DNA of 64,000 bases from Dallia pectoralis (lineage: Eukaryota; Chordata; Actinopteri; Esociformes; Umbridae): contig CM055730.1 in NCBI GenBank assembly GCA_029465975.1, forward strand, positions 12,975,767-13,039,766, given 5' to 3'. Under the pieces are notes generated by a model, which had not been told where the DNA came from, made no database searches, and worked only from the letters and a program-made list of their open reading frames with translations. Shown here one piece after another: positions 1-12,693 of this stretch (position 1 is its first letter; each line of letters opens with the position of its first letter). Position numbers and translations under genes: made by a program.

Positions 1-3000
1 GGGGAACACGCTCAAAATATGAATCAAGATGGCCATTTTCCCATTAAACCGCACCGTGAGCACATAACTTCAGCATGAATAGTGTCCCTATTAGTGGGCA
101 TTCAAATGGTTTGTATGTGTAAGATATAAACTACTTTGTTCAAACCCTGTATATCTTACCATAAATAGCCTTTTTGTTACCATAGTGATAATGAACTCTA
201 CCCACCTTGCAGTACTGGGTGTACTGCAATGTAAAACCAGAGAGGTGTTTTGAGCTAAAAGCTGGGTGCAGGCTTTCTTCTGCTCTCCATATCGAGGTTT
301 TTCAAATGTTCTTTTTTAACATGTCAGGGATGAACAGGTATTCGTCACGTATGAATGATGCTCTCGTACACGGGATTATGCTTCATACATGCTTTTCAAT
401 AGGTAATGGGTGGATACAGAGTAGAAATGCATGTTGTCTCCCCTCGCAGATAATGTGTTTTATATGTTTTTATTAAAATTTACATTATGGTGTTTTATAG
501 GTTAGTGGTGTTAAATCATTCAACATGTACAGTATGTACATAGTCTGAGCTTAGAAAGAAGCTATGTGTTAAGCTGTGTGTTAGGATAATGTGTGGAGGG
601 GCCGTAAAGAAAGAAAGAAAGTTGTTTTCTTATATTTCGACACTATGAAGTGGAATAACACCGTTTTTTTATTAAGATAATTGTATGAAACATATTTCCT
701 AGAATTTTTGTTGACCTAGTTTGTCACTTTTAAAAAATAACCCCATTGTTAAAGTACCGATAATCAAAGAGCCAGCTATCATAATTTCATGAAGTCTACT
801 TTGACAGATGTATAATTGCAATGTTGCAATTAGCTAGTCAGTCAAAGAAATACTAAATGTTTATGACTGTGTGATACGTTTTATATATTTGGTGTTCTTT
901 CCTGCTTATAAACAAACATGTAGAGATTCTTTTCTAGAGAGACTTAATGGCGATGTCTAAAACATCATACAAAATACCTGCTAGCATAGCTATCAAATAT
1001 AAATTGGTGGATCTAGTTAATGTTGTTTTGCACAATTAAAAACCGATTCTTTTAGTGTCAAGCATAAAAGAATAAAGCAGAGGCACTTTCGCTAGTTTCC
1101 TCACAGGTTTCACATAAACAAAAACAGACTAACAAATAATGTCTATTCTTAAACTTTGTGGGAGGACTTATTCATAGAAGGGCTGAAGAATAAATGATCT
1201 TTACATAAATGAATCAATGACAACTCAGGTCGCACTGCAGTAAAATGTGCATTGTCTGGGCACTCCATATTGCATGCAACTCTCAACTTAACTCCATTCT
1301 CAAACTGAGGCCGTGTACCTGTAATTGCTGAGCTGGTTTCTTAACCAATTTACACAGCTATAATTTGTGTAAGAAGCTAATTTTTTAAGTGTTGCATTTT
1401 AAATTAACATTAGTATTATTATCCCCAATTTGCACGAGAACTATTGAGGTAAACCGGTTTTAACAATCTAACATTGCCTTCACACCAATAAAGGTAAAAC
1501 AAATAAAAGCTCCCATTTAAACAATTTTATTTAATTGATGCGCTACATGGCTTAAAATTTAATATCATCATATAGCTTTGGTTTTGTTGTGTAGAAACAA
1601 TATCTTGCTTTTGTAATGTTGCAGATGGATGCATGACAAAGTTGCAGGGAGAACAGGGCAGGAATGCTAAAATGTGACAGGACTTTATATAGTAAATACA
1701 TAATATATTCTGGCCCTGGGGTGGATTTTTCACACTGGCAGTAGGAGACTAGTTAGGAGAAACAGAAGGGGGAGCTCAGACATGGCCTTACTGTGGCACC
1801 GCTTGCTATGACATTCCAAGGACACTGACTCCCATTTTCATTCGTGAATGTGTGTTTCTTAACATGTGTACGTTTATAACCAATATGTCATTAGGTACAC
1901 ATACTCAGAATCCATCTTTTGTTTATACCATCTTAGGCAATGTGATTGTCTTTCTGCCTGTTGGGCTCTGTCCAGGGTCATCTTCGGAGAGGGTCACAGT
2001 GCCAAAGCCCCTTGATTCTTTACGCTGCTATATTAGAGTTCCTCTCTAGGTTTCGTCTTAAGTTTAGACTCCTTTCTAGCCACTGTGCATCCACTTTGTG
2101 ATTGCTTGCTCTTTGGGGTTTCAGGCTTGGTGTTTTGTAGAAGCACTTTGACAACTGCTGATGGAGAAAGAGCATTATGAAATCTGATGGATTGATGCTT
2201 CTGTGATTAATGCGTTAGTCGGTCGATGCGTCATGGCAAACGTGCATAAGGGTTACGAGTAATAACGCAGCACCCAACTGTCATTTTCAAACATTTTAAA
2301 GCCATTTGCCTTGACTATAGATACATTTCTATGCACTAGATGAAGAACATATTAGAGAGACTGTATAGTGGAAGTATTGCTCAGAATTCCATGGTGTGAA
2401 GAGTGGAACGGCGTGGTAGCCAGCATGTAAAATGTCATCCTGTAGGCAGAGGAGATGTGGGTGACGGGGTGAGATGCGATCTCTCTTCGCTTCAGTCATT
2501 AACTACTGGTTGCAATTCTTTTAGGTAAAAATAGTCTCTGTCTGAAAGGAAAAAGAACCAACTGGGACATACATTCCATAGGCAATGTGTAGAGTATCCA
2601 GAACTCTTACACTTTCTTTACATTATGTTGTTCTAAAATGTATTTATTATTTGTTTAATGTTTATATTTTTGCACCTTCAATCCGTACACAATGTCTCAT
2701 GATGAGAAAATAAAAGTACATCCAAACTATCTTCAAACATTTTTTAAATGTTCATGTCTAAATGGTGAAGCAATTTCTGTGTACAAATATGTGAATTAGA
2801 GCACAATCAATACTACCACCTCATAGTAATTTATTACATTTGAAATCAAAACGTTTGGAGTATACAGCATTTAGATGCATTAAACTAAATAATAGGATAA
2901 CAAGCCAGCTCTATGCCTAGTGAAGTTCCTCTGGATGTTATGGTGTGGTAGATGGTGCCAAGACGGATTAAATAGCCTCCTATCTCATCTCCGGTGTTCC

Positions 3001-3029
3001 TTACTCCATTTTCCAGGTTCTCAAGGTCA
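1..3029. other. unique AT-rich DNA, no gene seen
   Basis: I see no recognisable exon, RNA gene or mobile element here. Open frames are all under 90 codons, unrelated to anything I know and scattered over both strands, as expected by chance. Short A- and T-rich runs and a GAAA run near 605-622 are the only low-complexity features. Confidence 0.5.
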
Positions 3030-3262
3030 TATCCCTGAACTCGGTGCCACTCTCTTTCTCTCTTTCCCGCTCCCACTCTCCTGCACTCCCAGTGGAAATG
3101 TATCTTTCTGCTCTTTATCTTCTTCATCTCTCACTGCCTATTCTTTCGTCTTGACATTTTTCGTCATCTCCGTCTTGCCTCCTTGCTCTCTCTTTCTCTC
3201 TATGCTTCGTCATTCCCTTTCTCTCCAACCACTTTCCTCTCCTTCTTTTTGTATTATTTTTC
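3030..3262. repeat. polypyrimidine-rich tract
   Basis: The plus strand is strongly biased to C and T, with many CTCT, TTTC and TCTCC runs over about 230 bases. The 115-codon open frame across it (2920-3267) is rich in Ser, Leu, Phe and Pro, as any pyrimidine-rich strand would be, and is not credible as a gene. The tract could form triplex DNA, but nothing here shows a function. Confidence 0.5.
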
Positions 3263-4339
3263 GATAACAACACAGGCTCAGTGTCTAATGTTGAATTACT
3301 CTAAAGCTGGCCACTAAATCTCTTTCACCTCGCACACGGTGGCTGTGGTTTCTGCAGGCGTGTTTGTATAACCTGCCTTGCTGTAATCTCACTGCCTTCT
3401 CAGGGTGTTGGATACACTCTTTTTTTGTCTCTTAATGTGTTCATTTCTCCCCCAGTCTTCACTTTATGGTATTTTCTTTTCTCCTTGACTTAACATTGCT
3501 CTCTTTATGGGTGCTATTGCTAACTGGTCCCATGGGCAGTGTTTGATGGCCACTTCCTCGTACCCAAGACTTATGTGCATGTCCTTATGTGTTTGTGTGT
3601 GTTTTTCTATCTGTATTCGTGTGTTCTTTTGTCTGCAAGATTGTTAGTATGTTCCGTTAATGCTTTAAATGTCTGTAATTCATTGATGTGGCTAGTGTCC
3701 TCGTGTTCGTGTCTCATTTGTTTGTCTTGAGTTGTCTTGAGTCATTGTCCTGACGTATAATAGAGCGACGCTGAATGTGAGAGGAAAGCCACAGGAAGCT
3801 GCCCAGTGTAGTTGGTAACAGGAATACACAGGCCGGTCTCTCCTGTCCACCAATCACAGTGATGAATCAGCAGGGAGAGCGTGGGAGCTGTCCAAAGACC
3901 ATAGTGCTGAATCTCAATAAGCGTCAATTGGAATTTGTGCAGCCGATTGTTGGCTTTAGCAAAAGACATTTCTCAAAACACATACTGGATAGCTATTACA
4001 GAGACTTCAGAACTAACTATTATTTTAGAACCATGATTAGGATTTACAGCATTGACAATCCCATGGCCTTGCTAGCAGGTATACCTTTCAGTAAATTATG
4101 TTTTATATTCAGTTGGGGACTTCCAAGTCCATTAATGGTGACTCATAATCCGTCCAATTCCAGCTGTATGCTAAAAGGACTTGTACGGTATCAACATTGC
4201 CTTTCCTCCCACCTGTATCCGACATGCCAAAGATTAAAGCTGCTTGGATACCATGATCAAGCTACTAGGGCGACTGGCTGGTGTGTCATCTTCAGCAGGC
4301 AGCCAAGACTTTCTTTGACAGCCATGAATTAAATAATAA
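3263..4339. other. unique DNA with one unrecognised 157-codon open frame
   Basis: The longest open frame runs 3859-4332 on the plus strand. Its product has no domain, signal peptide or membrane segment that I recognise, mixed composition and no splice-like context. It is probably a chance frame. Nothing else was found. Confidence 0.4.
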
Positions 4340-4344
4340 AGCAA

Positions 4345-4780
4345 TTAATAAAATTAGAAAAATTAAATTACCCTTTACCTCACAATACCTGCCCTATCCT
4401 TAGAGCCGTTGTGCCTAATTAGAAGGGATTGACGGCCTTTATCCCCAATCCCCCTGAGACCTGGCTTAGGAGACACAGTGTTAGTGTGGGCGTTTATCTA
4501 TCTCTCGGGAGCGAAGGCTAACAAAAGAGAGAGAAAGAATGGATTGCTTGCGTTGAGGGGGAGCAGATTTAGAGTTGTTGCTTTGCTGCTATGCCCAACC
4601 TTACCCCAAAAGCAAATTACGGTTTAATTTGCCCAGTGTTGCAGGTGTAATTTTTCTCGTTCACTGAGCTGAGTTGATTTGAAAGTGGCTGGAGGCTAAT
4701 CGATCCAGCTTAAGATCAAGAGACCCCACAACATTACGCTTGTGTGTGTATCCTAAGGGATTGTGGTAAGGAGTAGTGCA
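4345..4780. promoter_or_regulatory. candidate conserved non-coding element
   Basis: This stretch differs in texture from its surroundings. It has little simple repeat, several homeodomain-type TAATTA/TAATTT cores (for example CCTAATTAGAAGGG near 4415) and dense mixed words without long open frames. Vertebrate developmental enhancers often look like this. The call rests on composition only; conservation was not tested. Confidence 0.2.
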
Positions 4781-4811
4781 TCATGGAAAATAGCCTTAGG
4801 GTAGACGCTGA

Positions 4812-4904
4812 AGCATGCGACCAGGAGAGCATGTGCACGCAAAGCATGTGCCCAGGAGAGCACGTGCATGCGAAGCATGCGCCCAGGAGAGCACGTGCAT
4901 GCGA
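4812..4904. repeat. 31-bp tandem repeat, three copies
   Basis: Three head-to-tail copies of a 31-bp unit built around CCAGGAGAGCACGTGCATGC start at 4812, 4843 and 4874, with a few substitutions between copies. The unit is rich in GCATGC and CACGTG palindromes. An 80-codon open frame passes through it but shows no family likeness. Confidence 0.85.
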
Positions 4905-7260
4905 AGCAGAAGGGCAGAAACCTTTGAGACCCTTTGAGCTGTTGGGCTTTAGGCTGTGTTCTCTTCTCTCTAGTGGTTTACTTCACCAACTTGGCAGGCC
5001 ATACAGGGTGAAGAATCTGAGCTGAGCGTTTAACATTTGTGGAGGTATTGATAATTTTGAAGCCTCTTCTCTGACAGCTATTTGTTATTATTTGCTGATG
5101 GGCCATTATTGCATCTCTCATAGCTGCAGGCAAAAACTGGTTAACAACCACACCTATCCCCTCAGAGAATGCATAGAGGGCTCTCCATCTCCTTCGTCTG
5201 TCTTTGGTCACATCATTACATCCTTCTAGAATTAGCGGCACTAAACCCTCAAATCAATTCTAATGTTTTTTGAAGTGAAGATTATTTTCAAACAACTTGA
5301 TTGATTGGAAGGTTTGTCTGTAATGGCTGTAATGTTGTCATACATTAATGTATGGGAACGTTATATCTTTACAACGGCATTGGTTCAAAGGTTTGATTAG
5401 TCTAACATCGAATCAGAAATTATTTGGTGACTCAGCTCGCTCAATATTGGATAGAAAACATTCAGGGTTATTTAACCCAATCTTTTGGGTTCAATGAATA
5501 ACCCAACCTGTTGGGAAGATTCGATTAACCAAACATGGGTTAATTTATTAATTAATTGTTTTTTCCCAAGTATTAGTTGGAATGACCTATCTACTTAATG
5601 TAATCCATAAGTTATTTTCAGGGGTCATGGCCTACTGGGGCCCATGTATTGATCCCATTGACCACCCATGAGAGCAAATGTAATTTCTGTTCATCATGTT
5701 GAGCTTGTGCATTCACAATGTTACTGAATGACGTTGAGCTAAACAAGCTCGCTCTCTAGCTCTGTTGTCCCAAGTAAAAATTAACGAATGTTATTATAGC
5801 AGCTTACTATCCTCATACTTGGACACTACTAAAGTGGACCAGAAGAACATCACTTGCATCGATCAGCTAGATTTATTTTCTGGCAAGCTGTCCCAACTAA
5901 ACAGATGATGTTCTTTCACTGCTTTTTAGTGGGGAACATTGTTTCAGTCGGCTACTTTAGCTTTTTTTGTCTGGCCAGGATTGCTATTATGGGAAAAGGC
6001 AGGAAACCATACTAGCTACAACCAATGTATGCTGTAGGTCTGCCTTTCCTGCTACAGGTACTGTTGTGTAGCCCACATCATAGCATGCACAGTGTGTGTA
6101 CGATACCGTAAGAAGGCCGTAAGAATTCACACAGAATGATGGTTGGAAATGTAATGATCACACCAGGGTTAATGTGTTTGACTCCATTCCCTTTAGTCCC
6201 GTTTTACTGGTTTCCACCATGCATGTACTGTATACTTTATGGCATCGAGTGAACCGATGAGTGTTATTTTTTTCAGGTTAATGTCGTGACTTTTCCAGAG
6301 CAAATTAGTAATGGCATGTAAGTGAGGGCACAACCGTCACTGGTGGACAGGCTCCTATTGACCCCTAAATGACAGCATGAGGAAACTGCTTTGCTGTCAG
6401 CACCACAGTTTACAGGGGTTGTTCAACAGCTCTCAGTTGAGTAGTATGTCCCTTGTTTTGACTTAGTTGTTTCATGCTAATATAGCTGTTACATGTTAAT
6501 CTAGCTGTCATGTGGAATTTTTTTGTCAGTAAGGTGCTTTTAGGCTGCCAAGTTTCTATTCTCCAAATCCTTAGTGGCCTTAAATGTGCTCCTCCGAAGG
6601 CTGGTTGGAGTAGAACGTTGTGCCTGACGTCTATCTAGGTCAGATTCTCTACGTGTTGGTGTTTTCGCCTCGTATCTCTCCGCCCCTTCAAGCCAGTGTA
6701 CAGTCTTAAGATGTTAATGGCAGACCATGAAACTTTAAATACCTGTCTGGTTCAATAATTTAATAATTACCTCTCAGCAGATGCTCCTGTGCAAAGCACA
6801 GTCCATTTGATTCTTATGTTTGTGATAAGAAAATGCTACAAGCATTAAGATATGTTCTCAGAGCAATGTCTGTACGCATTTGTGCTCGTTGGGCCTTAGC
6901 GTGTTTTCGCACAGATTACCTGAATTGGCCTAGCTAATGACATACAAATTAAAACACATTTGTTTTCTAGCTTGGCTAATGTATTGACATTTGTGGAAGG
7001 TCATGAATTGGTGAGTTGAAAAGAATACAAATGATGTTGAGAGAAAACACATTTAAACCAAAGCGTCCTCTTCTTCTGAAGCTTCTTGCCTCTTCTGGAC
7101 TGAGTAAGCTGTGGATAAAGGATTTACTGGCTCATAATACTTGTGTTATCTATGTTTGCAGTGCTGATGCATGGTGACTACATACCGTTGGCCTACTGTA
7201 AGTGAAGAAGACATTGAGTGTAGATTCCAAAGTAATTACCTCCATGCAATTCCTCTAGGA
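4905..7260. other. mostly unique DNA, no gene seen
   Basis: Apart from the short inverted-word block at 5462-5545 I see no gene, RNA or clear mobile element. Open frames are short and unconvincing. Confidence 0.45.
5462..5545. repeat. AACCC/GGGTT inverted-word repeat, MITE-like
   Basis: About 85 bases contain alternating AACCCAA and TTGGGTT words (TTTAACCCAA, TTTTGGGTT, AACCCAACCTGTTGGG, then ATGGGTTAAT), so the strand can fold back on itself repeatedly. Similar blocks are dispersed in fish genomes. The class is inferred, and no target duplication was identified. Confidence 0.4.
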
Positions 7261-7630
7261 ATGGGAGTCGACTCCAGGAGTCAACTCGTTGAATGGAATG
7301 GGAGTCGACTTCAGGAGTCAACTCGTTGAATGGAATGGGAGTCGACTTCAGGAGTCAACTCGTTGAATGGAATGGGAGTCGACTCAAGGAGTCAGTTCGT
7401 TGAATGGAATGGGAGTCGACTTCAGGAGTCAACTCGTTGAATGGAATGGGAGTCGACTCAAGGAGTCAGTTCGTTGAATGGAATGGGAGTCGACTCCATG
7501 AGTCAGTTCGTTGAATGGAATGGGAGTCGACTCCAGGAGTCAGTTCGTTGAATGGAATTGGAGTCGACTCCAGGAGTCAGTTTGTTGAATGGAATGGGAG
7601 TCGACACAAGGAGTCCACTCGTTGAATTTA
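7261..7630. repeat. 37-bp minisatellite, ten copies
   Basis: Ten consecutive 37-bp units match ATGGGAGTCGACTCCAGGAG followed by TCAACTCGTTGAATGGA, with one to five changes per copy. Most units contain the palindrome GAGTCGACTC, or one base off it, followed by a near-palindrome GAGTCAACTC, so a single strand can form small hairpins. The last copy drifts into unique sequence at about 7620. Confidence 0.95.
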
Positions 7631-9280
7631 ATGAATATATAAATAACTTGCTCCTTGACTCATAAATAACTCACTATTCTTAGAACGTAGAAGACTAATT
7701 TGTTCTCGAGCGCTATTTCTGAAGTGGAGGTGGAGGGTGAATAGGGGTTTTAAACCTTGGTCCCGGCAGATGAACATATTTGTGATCTTGATCAGCTCTT
7801 TAATAGAACTACATTTCTCGTTGACCTTAATCAATGTTAAGATTCATCCCATATTTTGATTGTAAAATCAAGATTTAAGTCCTCGTCTTTATCAAAGGTG
7901 ACATTTGTTGTGGAGGGCACATATTCAGAGATTAGCCAAAACATTATGATCAGATCCCAAATCCCCCTCATCTCTAAACTGATTGAGCATCTGTGTGATG
8001 TGGTAGATCAACAAATACAATCCACGGGGGCTCCACCTCGCAACTGTAGGACTTGAAGGATCTGCTGCTAATGTCTATGTTGTTGAGTCTGTGTTTCAGT
8101 GGGTCAGCGTGGTTTTAGGGGAACACAAAGGACCAACAGCATATTAACCATGTAATAATTTAGTGTTTTGGCTCATCCGTGTATATTGTTATGGCCAAAG
8201 AAAGTGCTTTTCATTAAGAAAGAATCCTCTGAAATTTAAAGATCTTCAACTCTTACCACCAGAGTCAGAGATGAATGCATAAATCCTAGAATGATTTCAA
8301 TTTTTTGCTTGGACAGAAGAGAGATGCTTTTTTATGACTGCACTGAGCATTGTTATTTTTTCATCTCTATTGGGACGAATAGCCTATGGTTCTTTCTACT
8401 AATTACTTATGTGAAAAGCAGAGCTACAGTAAAGAACATTTACTTACCTCTCAGGTTTTTCATTCCTCTTGTCTGTTTCCTGTTTTAATTAAACTCTTCT
8501 TTAAAGGGAATTAGTTACAGCTCATTCAAAACATGGCGGCAAGGCTGCTGACACAAACAAATATGCCTGCTCGCGTCCTCCTAATCTCTACGGACCTCCA
8601 TCGGCTTCCTGTCCCACGTCAAATATATTTCAAAATGTTCCTCCTGATCTGCCTACCCATTTCATCCATTATAACCCTAGAAACCTTTAGTGAGAGGAAA
8701 GTTATTGACGGTAGGAAAGAATAGGAGACGTATGAAGTGGAAATAGAAATGTAAATGTAAACCCTGGCACACAGGAGGGAGACGTACAGTATGTTATCTT
8801 GATCAGCTCTCTGTTTGATGTACTTTTCAGCTCTCTGTTAGCTGCAATGAAAATCTATCGTTTCTTCCCTCGACACATTGATGAATTTTCATGGACAGAA
8901 CGTTTTGTGGCAGAAACAGAAAAATAAACATCCTATTGAATGGGTTCTTTGAGTGATTGACTCCAGCAACTTAGGTTACGCAACATTGATTCTGTCTGAC
9001 CGTGTTTGTCTTTTTTTATTTCTGCTTCCTTTGCTGTTTTGTAAACTCTAAAACGATTCATTTCTGTCTCTCTTCATAACAAATAGTGAAGATTCCATTG
9101 ATATGTATAAATCCATGATTTCTGATGCTTTATCTGGTCTATCTCAATTGGTTTGAAGGCGTGCGATTACGGAGGGCAGGTTATCTGATGCAGAACCATC
9201 CCTCTCCTCCTTGGTCAAATAGATGTTACACAGCCTTGAGGTGCTGACCATGCCCGGATATTTGGAGAAGGAACAATGGA
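7631..9280. other. unique DNA, no gene seen
   Basis: Only short unrelated open frames are present (68 codons or fewer). No RNA gene, transposon end or notable repeat was identified. Confidence 0.45.
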
Positions 9281-10395
9281 TATGAAAAGTCTACGCACCC
9301 TGTTAAAATGCCAGGTTTTTGTGTTAGTGAAAAAATTAGACAAAGATAAATTGTGTTTACCTTTAATGTGACCTATAACGTTAACAATTCAATTGAAAAA
9401 CAAACTGAAATGTTTGAGGAAAAATAAAAACCTTACAGTCACCTGGTTGCAAGAGGTGTGTAGACTGTACCCACTGTACGTGCCAGAACGAAAAAAACGG
9501 ACAGAGTTGTTAGCTCACATGGACGGACGAGGTGGCAGAGTATGTGATGTGCGCAAAATAGAGGGTCCACACATGCCCGTCGGAGTATGTGACGTGTGTC
9601 ACAGAGACTGACAGGCACATGTCAACTGGAAAGGGCACTATATAGCATAGGGAAATGTGCTCTGCACATGTCAACTGGAAAGGGCACTATATAGCATAGG
9701 GAAATGTGCTCTGCACATGTTGAGCTTCATCTGTGCACAATTCGATTCAGGTGTGTTTTGGGTTGTCCCACTAAATGTATCACTGCAGATTGCTGTGGTG
9801 CAATGCTGGTTGAGTGTGAGTTAATTCTAAACAAACGACAGACAGTGTCACCAGCAAAGCATCCCCACGCCATCATACCTCCTCCATGCTTCATGTCAGG
9901 GACCACACATAAGAAGAACATCCATTCACTCACTCTGCATCTCACAAATACACAGCGGTTGAAACCAAAATAATTAGGTTTGGCATCTCACTAAAGGAGT
10001 GTTATCCATAATTCTAATGTCTATTTCTTAAGTTTCTTGCCACAAGCAAGTTCATTCTTCCTCCAGGAGTGGTTTCTTTGCAGCAATGTTATAGACCTGA
10101 TTCTCTCTTCTGAGCAATTGATTTTGAGATATAGGTGTAATCAGAAGTGCAGATAATTACCGATTTCTGTGGCTGGTAGCTCTATTGAAATGATCCTCTG
10201 CAGTAGATGTAACGGAGTCTTCCTTTTCTTGTGACAGTCCTCATGAAAGACAGTTTTTTGATAGTGCTTGATGGTGCTTGATAGTGCTGGATGGTCTTTG
10301 CGACTGCAACTTTCAATTCAAGGTTCCTCTTGCATTTCTCTGTATCTTCTGATTTTCGTGTCTCAAAGCAATGATGGACTGCCGTTTGAAGAATT
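9281..10395 (-). mobile_element. decayed Tc1/mariner element with transposase remnant
   Basis: The left end, starting TATGAAAAGTCTACGCACCC, resembles the terminal sequence of a common fish Tc1-like family. Read on the minus strand, 9727-9945 contains the transposase block MKHGGGMMAWGCF, matching the glycine-rich KHGGG..WGCF signature found between the catalytic aspartates of Tc1 transposases. Sequence from about 10385 leftwards resembles the N-terminal helix-turn-helix coding part, but frames are broken throughout. I do not find a right terminal inverted repeat; the copy stops about 90 bases before the retroviral element. A CpG-richer stretch at about 9455-9720 seems foreign to the Tc1 body. 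The copy is inactive. Confidence 0.8.
9616..9718. repeat. 49-bp direct duplication
   Basis: Two identical 49-bp units beginning CACATGTCAACTGGAAAGGG lie head to tail at 9616 and 9665, with a short restart of the unit at 9714. Each contains GGGCACTATATAGCATAGGG, reminiscent of a repeat widespread in salmonid genomes, though that likeness is from memory. Confidence 0.9.
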
Positions 10396-10479
10396 TACAA
10401 TATGAATGAATTGATTTTTATTTGTTTACTATATTTTGCCTAACTAGTAATATATTATTAAAGTAAATGGTGTGGGTAT

Positions 10480-10745
10480 TGTCAGGAAAACCCGAGGGTC
10501 ACTCCCCAGTCAAGTCAAGGGAGGTCAGTTACCATTCCTACCAGCCAGGCCGGCACCGCAAAGTTACTTAGTGACATCTATTTCCTCCCCAGGACCTTTC
10601 TAGAGGTCAATAGGTCAATAGACAGATGTCTCCTATCATGAAACTTATCCTAAACATTCCTTTCCTCTGTGCCTTTTGGCCTAAACAACATCTATAGGAC
10701 TTACATGTTAATAAACTTCTTGAGTGATCATAAAATTCCATAACA
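10480..10745 (-). repeat. 3' LTR
   Basis: 266 bp, base-for-base identical by eye to 15647-15912. It lies downstream of gag and is preceded on the minus strand by a purine run, so it is the 3' LTR. No AATAAA is present on the gag-sense strand; one occurs on the opposite strand at 10710-10715. Confidence 0.9.
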
Positions 10746-10747
10746 AT

Positions 10748-10760
10748 CTGCCCTTTTTAA
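10748..10760 (-). other. polypurine tract candidate
   Basis: The minus strand reads TTAAAAAGGGCAG, two bases (AT) upstream of the 3' LTR start TGTTATGG. A purine run next to U3 is where retroviral plus-strand DNA synthesis is primed, which supports the minus-strand orientation set by gag. Confidence 0.6.
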
Positions 10761-12693
10761 CATTATAAATCCTTAATCATGTTAAACAATTTAAGTGTGT
10801 CAACTCTAAAATTTACTTCACTCAAGCTTAATAATTACTCAGAACCAATCAGGAATATATGGATCCACCACTGTCATGGAACTGTAACCTGTTAAGAAAA
10901 ATAATTTTACCAAACATAATACACAATCAATTGAAATAATCCAATGTCAGTACAGTACTTAGCAACATTCAACAGTGTCATTTTCATATTCTGGATTTCT
11001 AGTCCTCCATCTAGTGTGTGAGGAACTAATCATTAAGAAAACATCAGTAAATATGTTGGCACTCTTTGATCATCAGAAATGAAGATTTTAATCATGGTGT
11101 GAGTGTATAAATTTTCCTTTTCCATCTTCTCAGCTCTGGTAGGCTCCTTCAACGTCTTTAATGAGTGTGGCCAAACAGTGGCCATTCTTTAATAGTCCAG
11201 AGATGCAATATGTGTGTGTTCAATGTTCTTGTTTTTCCTTTGTACAACTCAAACCGACGTTCAAGATAATTTCTGAAATCTGCAACATGTTCACCTTTTT
11301 CTCTTTACAGTCCATAACTTCCTTGAAAAGTGTACAATAACATTCACACAATTTAGTAATTGCCTTCATTGTGGTCTGGATGACACGTTTTTCCTTGGTT
11401 CTGGTTTGACCTTTTCTGTGGTCTGTACCTAAAGTCATTCAGTAAGCTTCTGATATATGTGTGTTTGTGTGTGCGTGGGGGTAGGGCTCAGATGCTCTGC
11501 TCCAGTTGTTCATGGTCCAACCTGTTGATTTTTAATGCGACACAATCTGCAAACAGTTATTGCATTCCATGTGTCAGTTAACATCTTTAACAATAGAATT
11601 ACATTGTGTTTACTGTTCAGCTTTAATTTTGCTAAGCCAAATACATTTGTAATAGCTATTCGCCTCAATCATTCAAATGTTTAGACATTCTATCAAATTA
11701 AACACTTCAATTGCCTGAAATCCAAATTTAACAAATGCTATATTCTTGAATATGTTTATTACGTCACTTCCCCTCTTGTTTTCTCCTTAAGTTCATCAAC
11801 AATGGAGAAAACAACCAACTGTCATAGACAAACTTGTTAAATTTATCTAAGATAAAACACATGACTAAAAATATGGTTTATGACCAGCCATCTGGTAGCT
11901 CTGGGCTGAGCCACCTCACAATCACACAGTAAACCAGCCCCCCTTCTAAATAAGCAACTTGGGTGTGCCCCCTCTTTTTGAGCCAGAGAAGCACCCCAGG
12001 GAGGGTCAAAGAAAAGTTCATAAACACCCCTAATTTTGCAGAAACCATCTCTAGACAGGCAGACAAAGAGTTACAGTTAACTTTCTGCCCTTTTAACAAT
12101 CAAGAACTCAGAATGTCTTAAACATGTTACTCAAAATAGCCAAAAGCCAATAATAAAAATAAAAGTGTGTTTCAGAAATACACTTAACCCACATGGTCAT
12201 TCATTATATCATCATGCCAACATTTATAGGAACAAATCCAAATGTCCTTATTCAACTTCACAAAACGAATAACAATAGCATATAACTAGAATATAATCTC
12301 CCTATAACCTAGAATGTAGTCCTCCTACAAAACAAACAAAATGGAACATATAGTATTCCAGGTAAAACCATGCAGAGTTATAATCGGAAATACTCTTAAT
12401 TATGTCATTATCGCAGATGTTACATAATGCCTAAGACAAATAATACAATAAAATAGGAATTCCTCGTGCACAGGAAAACCAGAAAATAAATTTGTCGACA
12501 AAACTTTGGCCTGGGACCCCTGTCCCAACTTCATGAAGCTTTACCCCAGATCATACATGAATCACACCTAGGTCATTTTAATATGATATTTGCGTACGCG
12601 TACGAACGAACCTGGACATCGAAAAACAAGACCTCTCACTAACAATGAGCTGATTTCTACTGAGAATTTACCCTGACAGTAGCTATATATGCA

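Noticed and set aside
3859..4332. 157-codon plus-strand frame as a possible gene
   Set aside because: No recognisable domain or codon bias, and isolated in non-coding sequence.
10480..10745. Element read in plus orientation (AATAAA present on plus)
   Set aside because: The gag gene and the polypurine run both point to the minus strand, and no primer-binding TGG follows the left repeat on plus.
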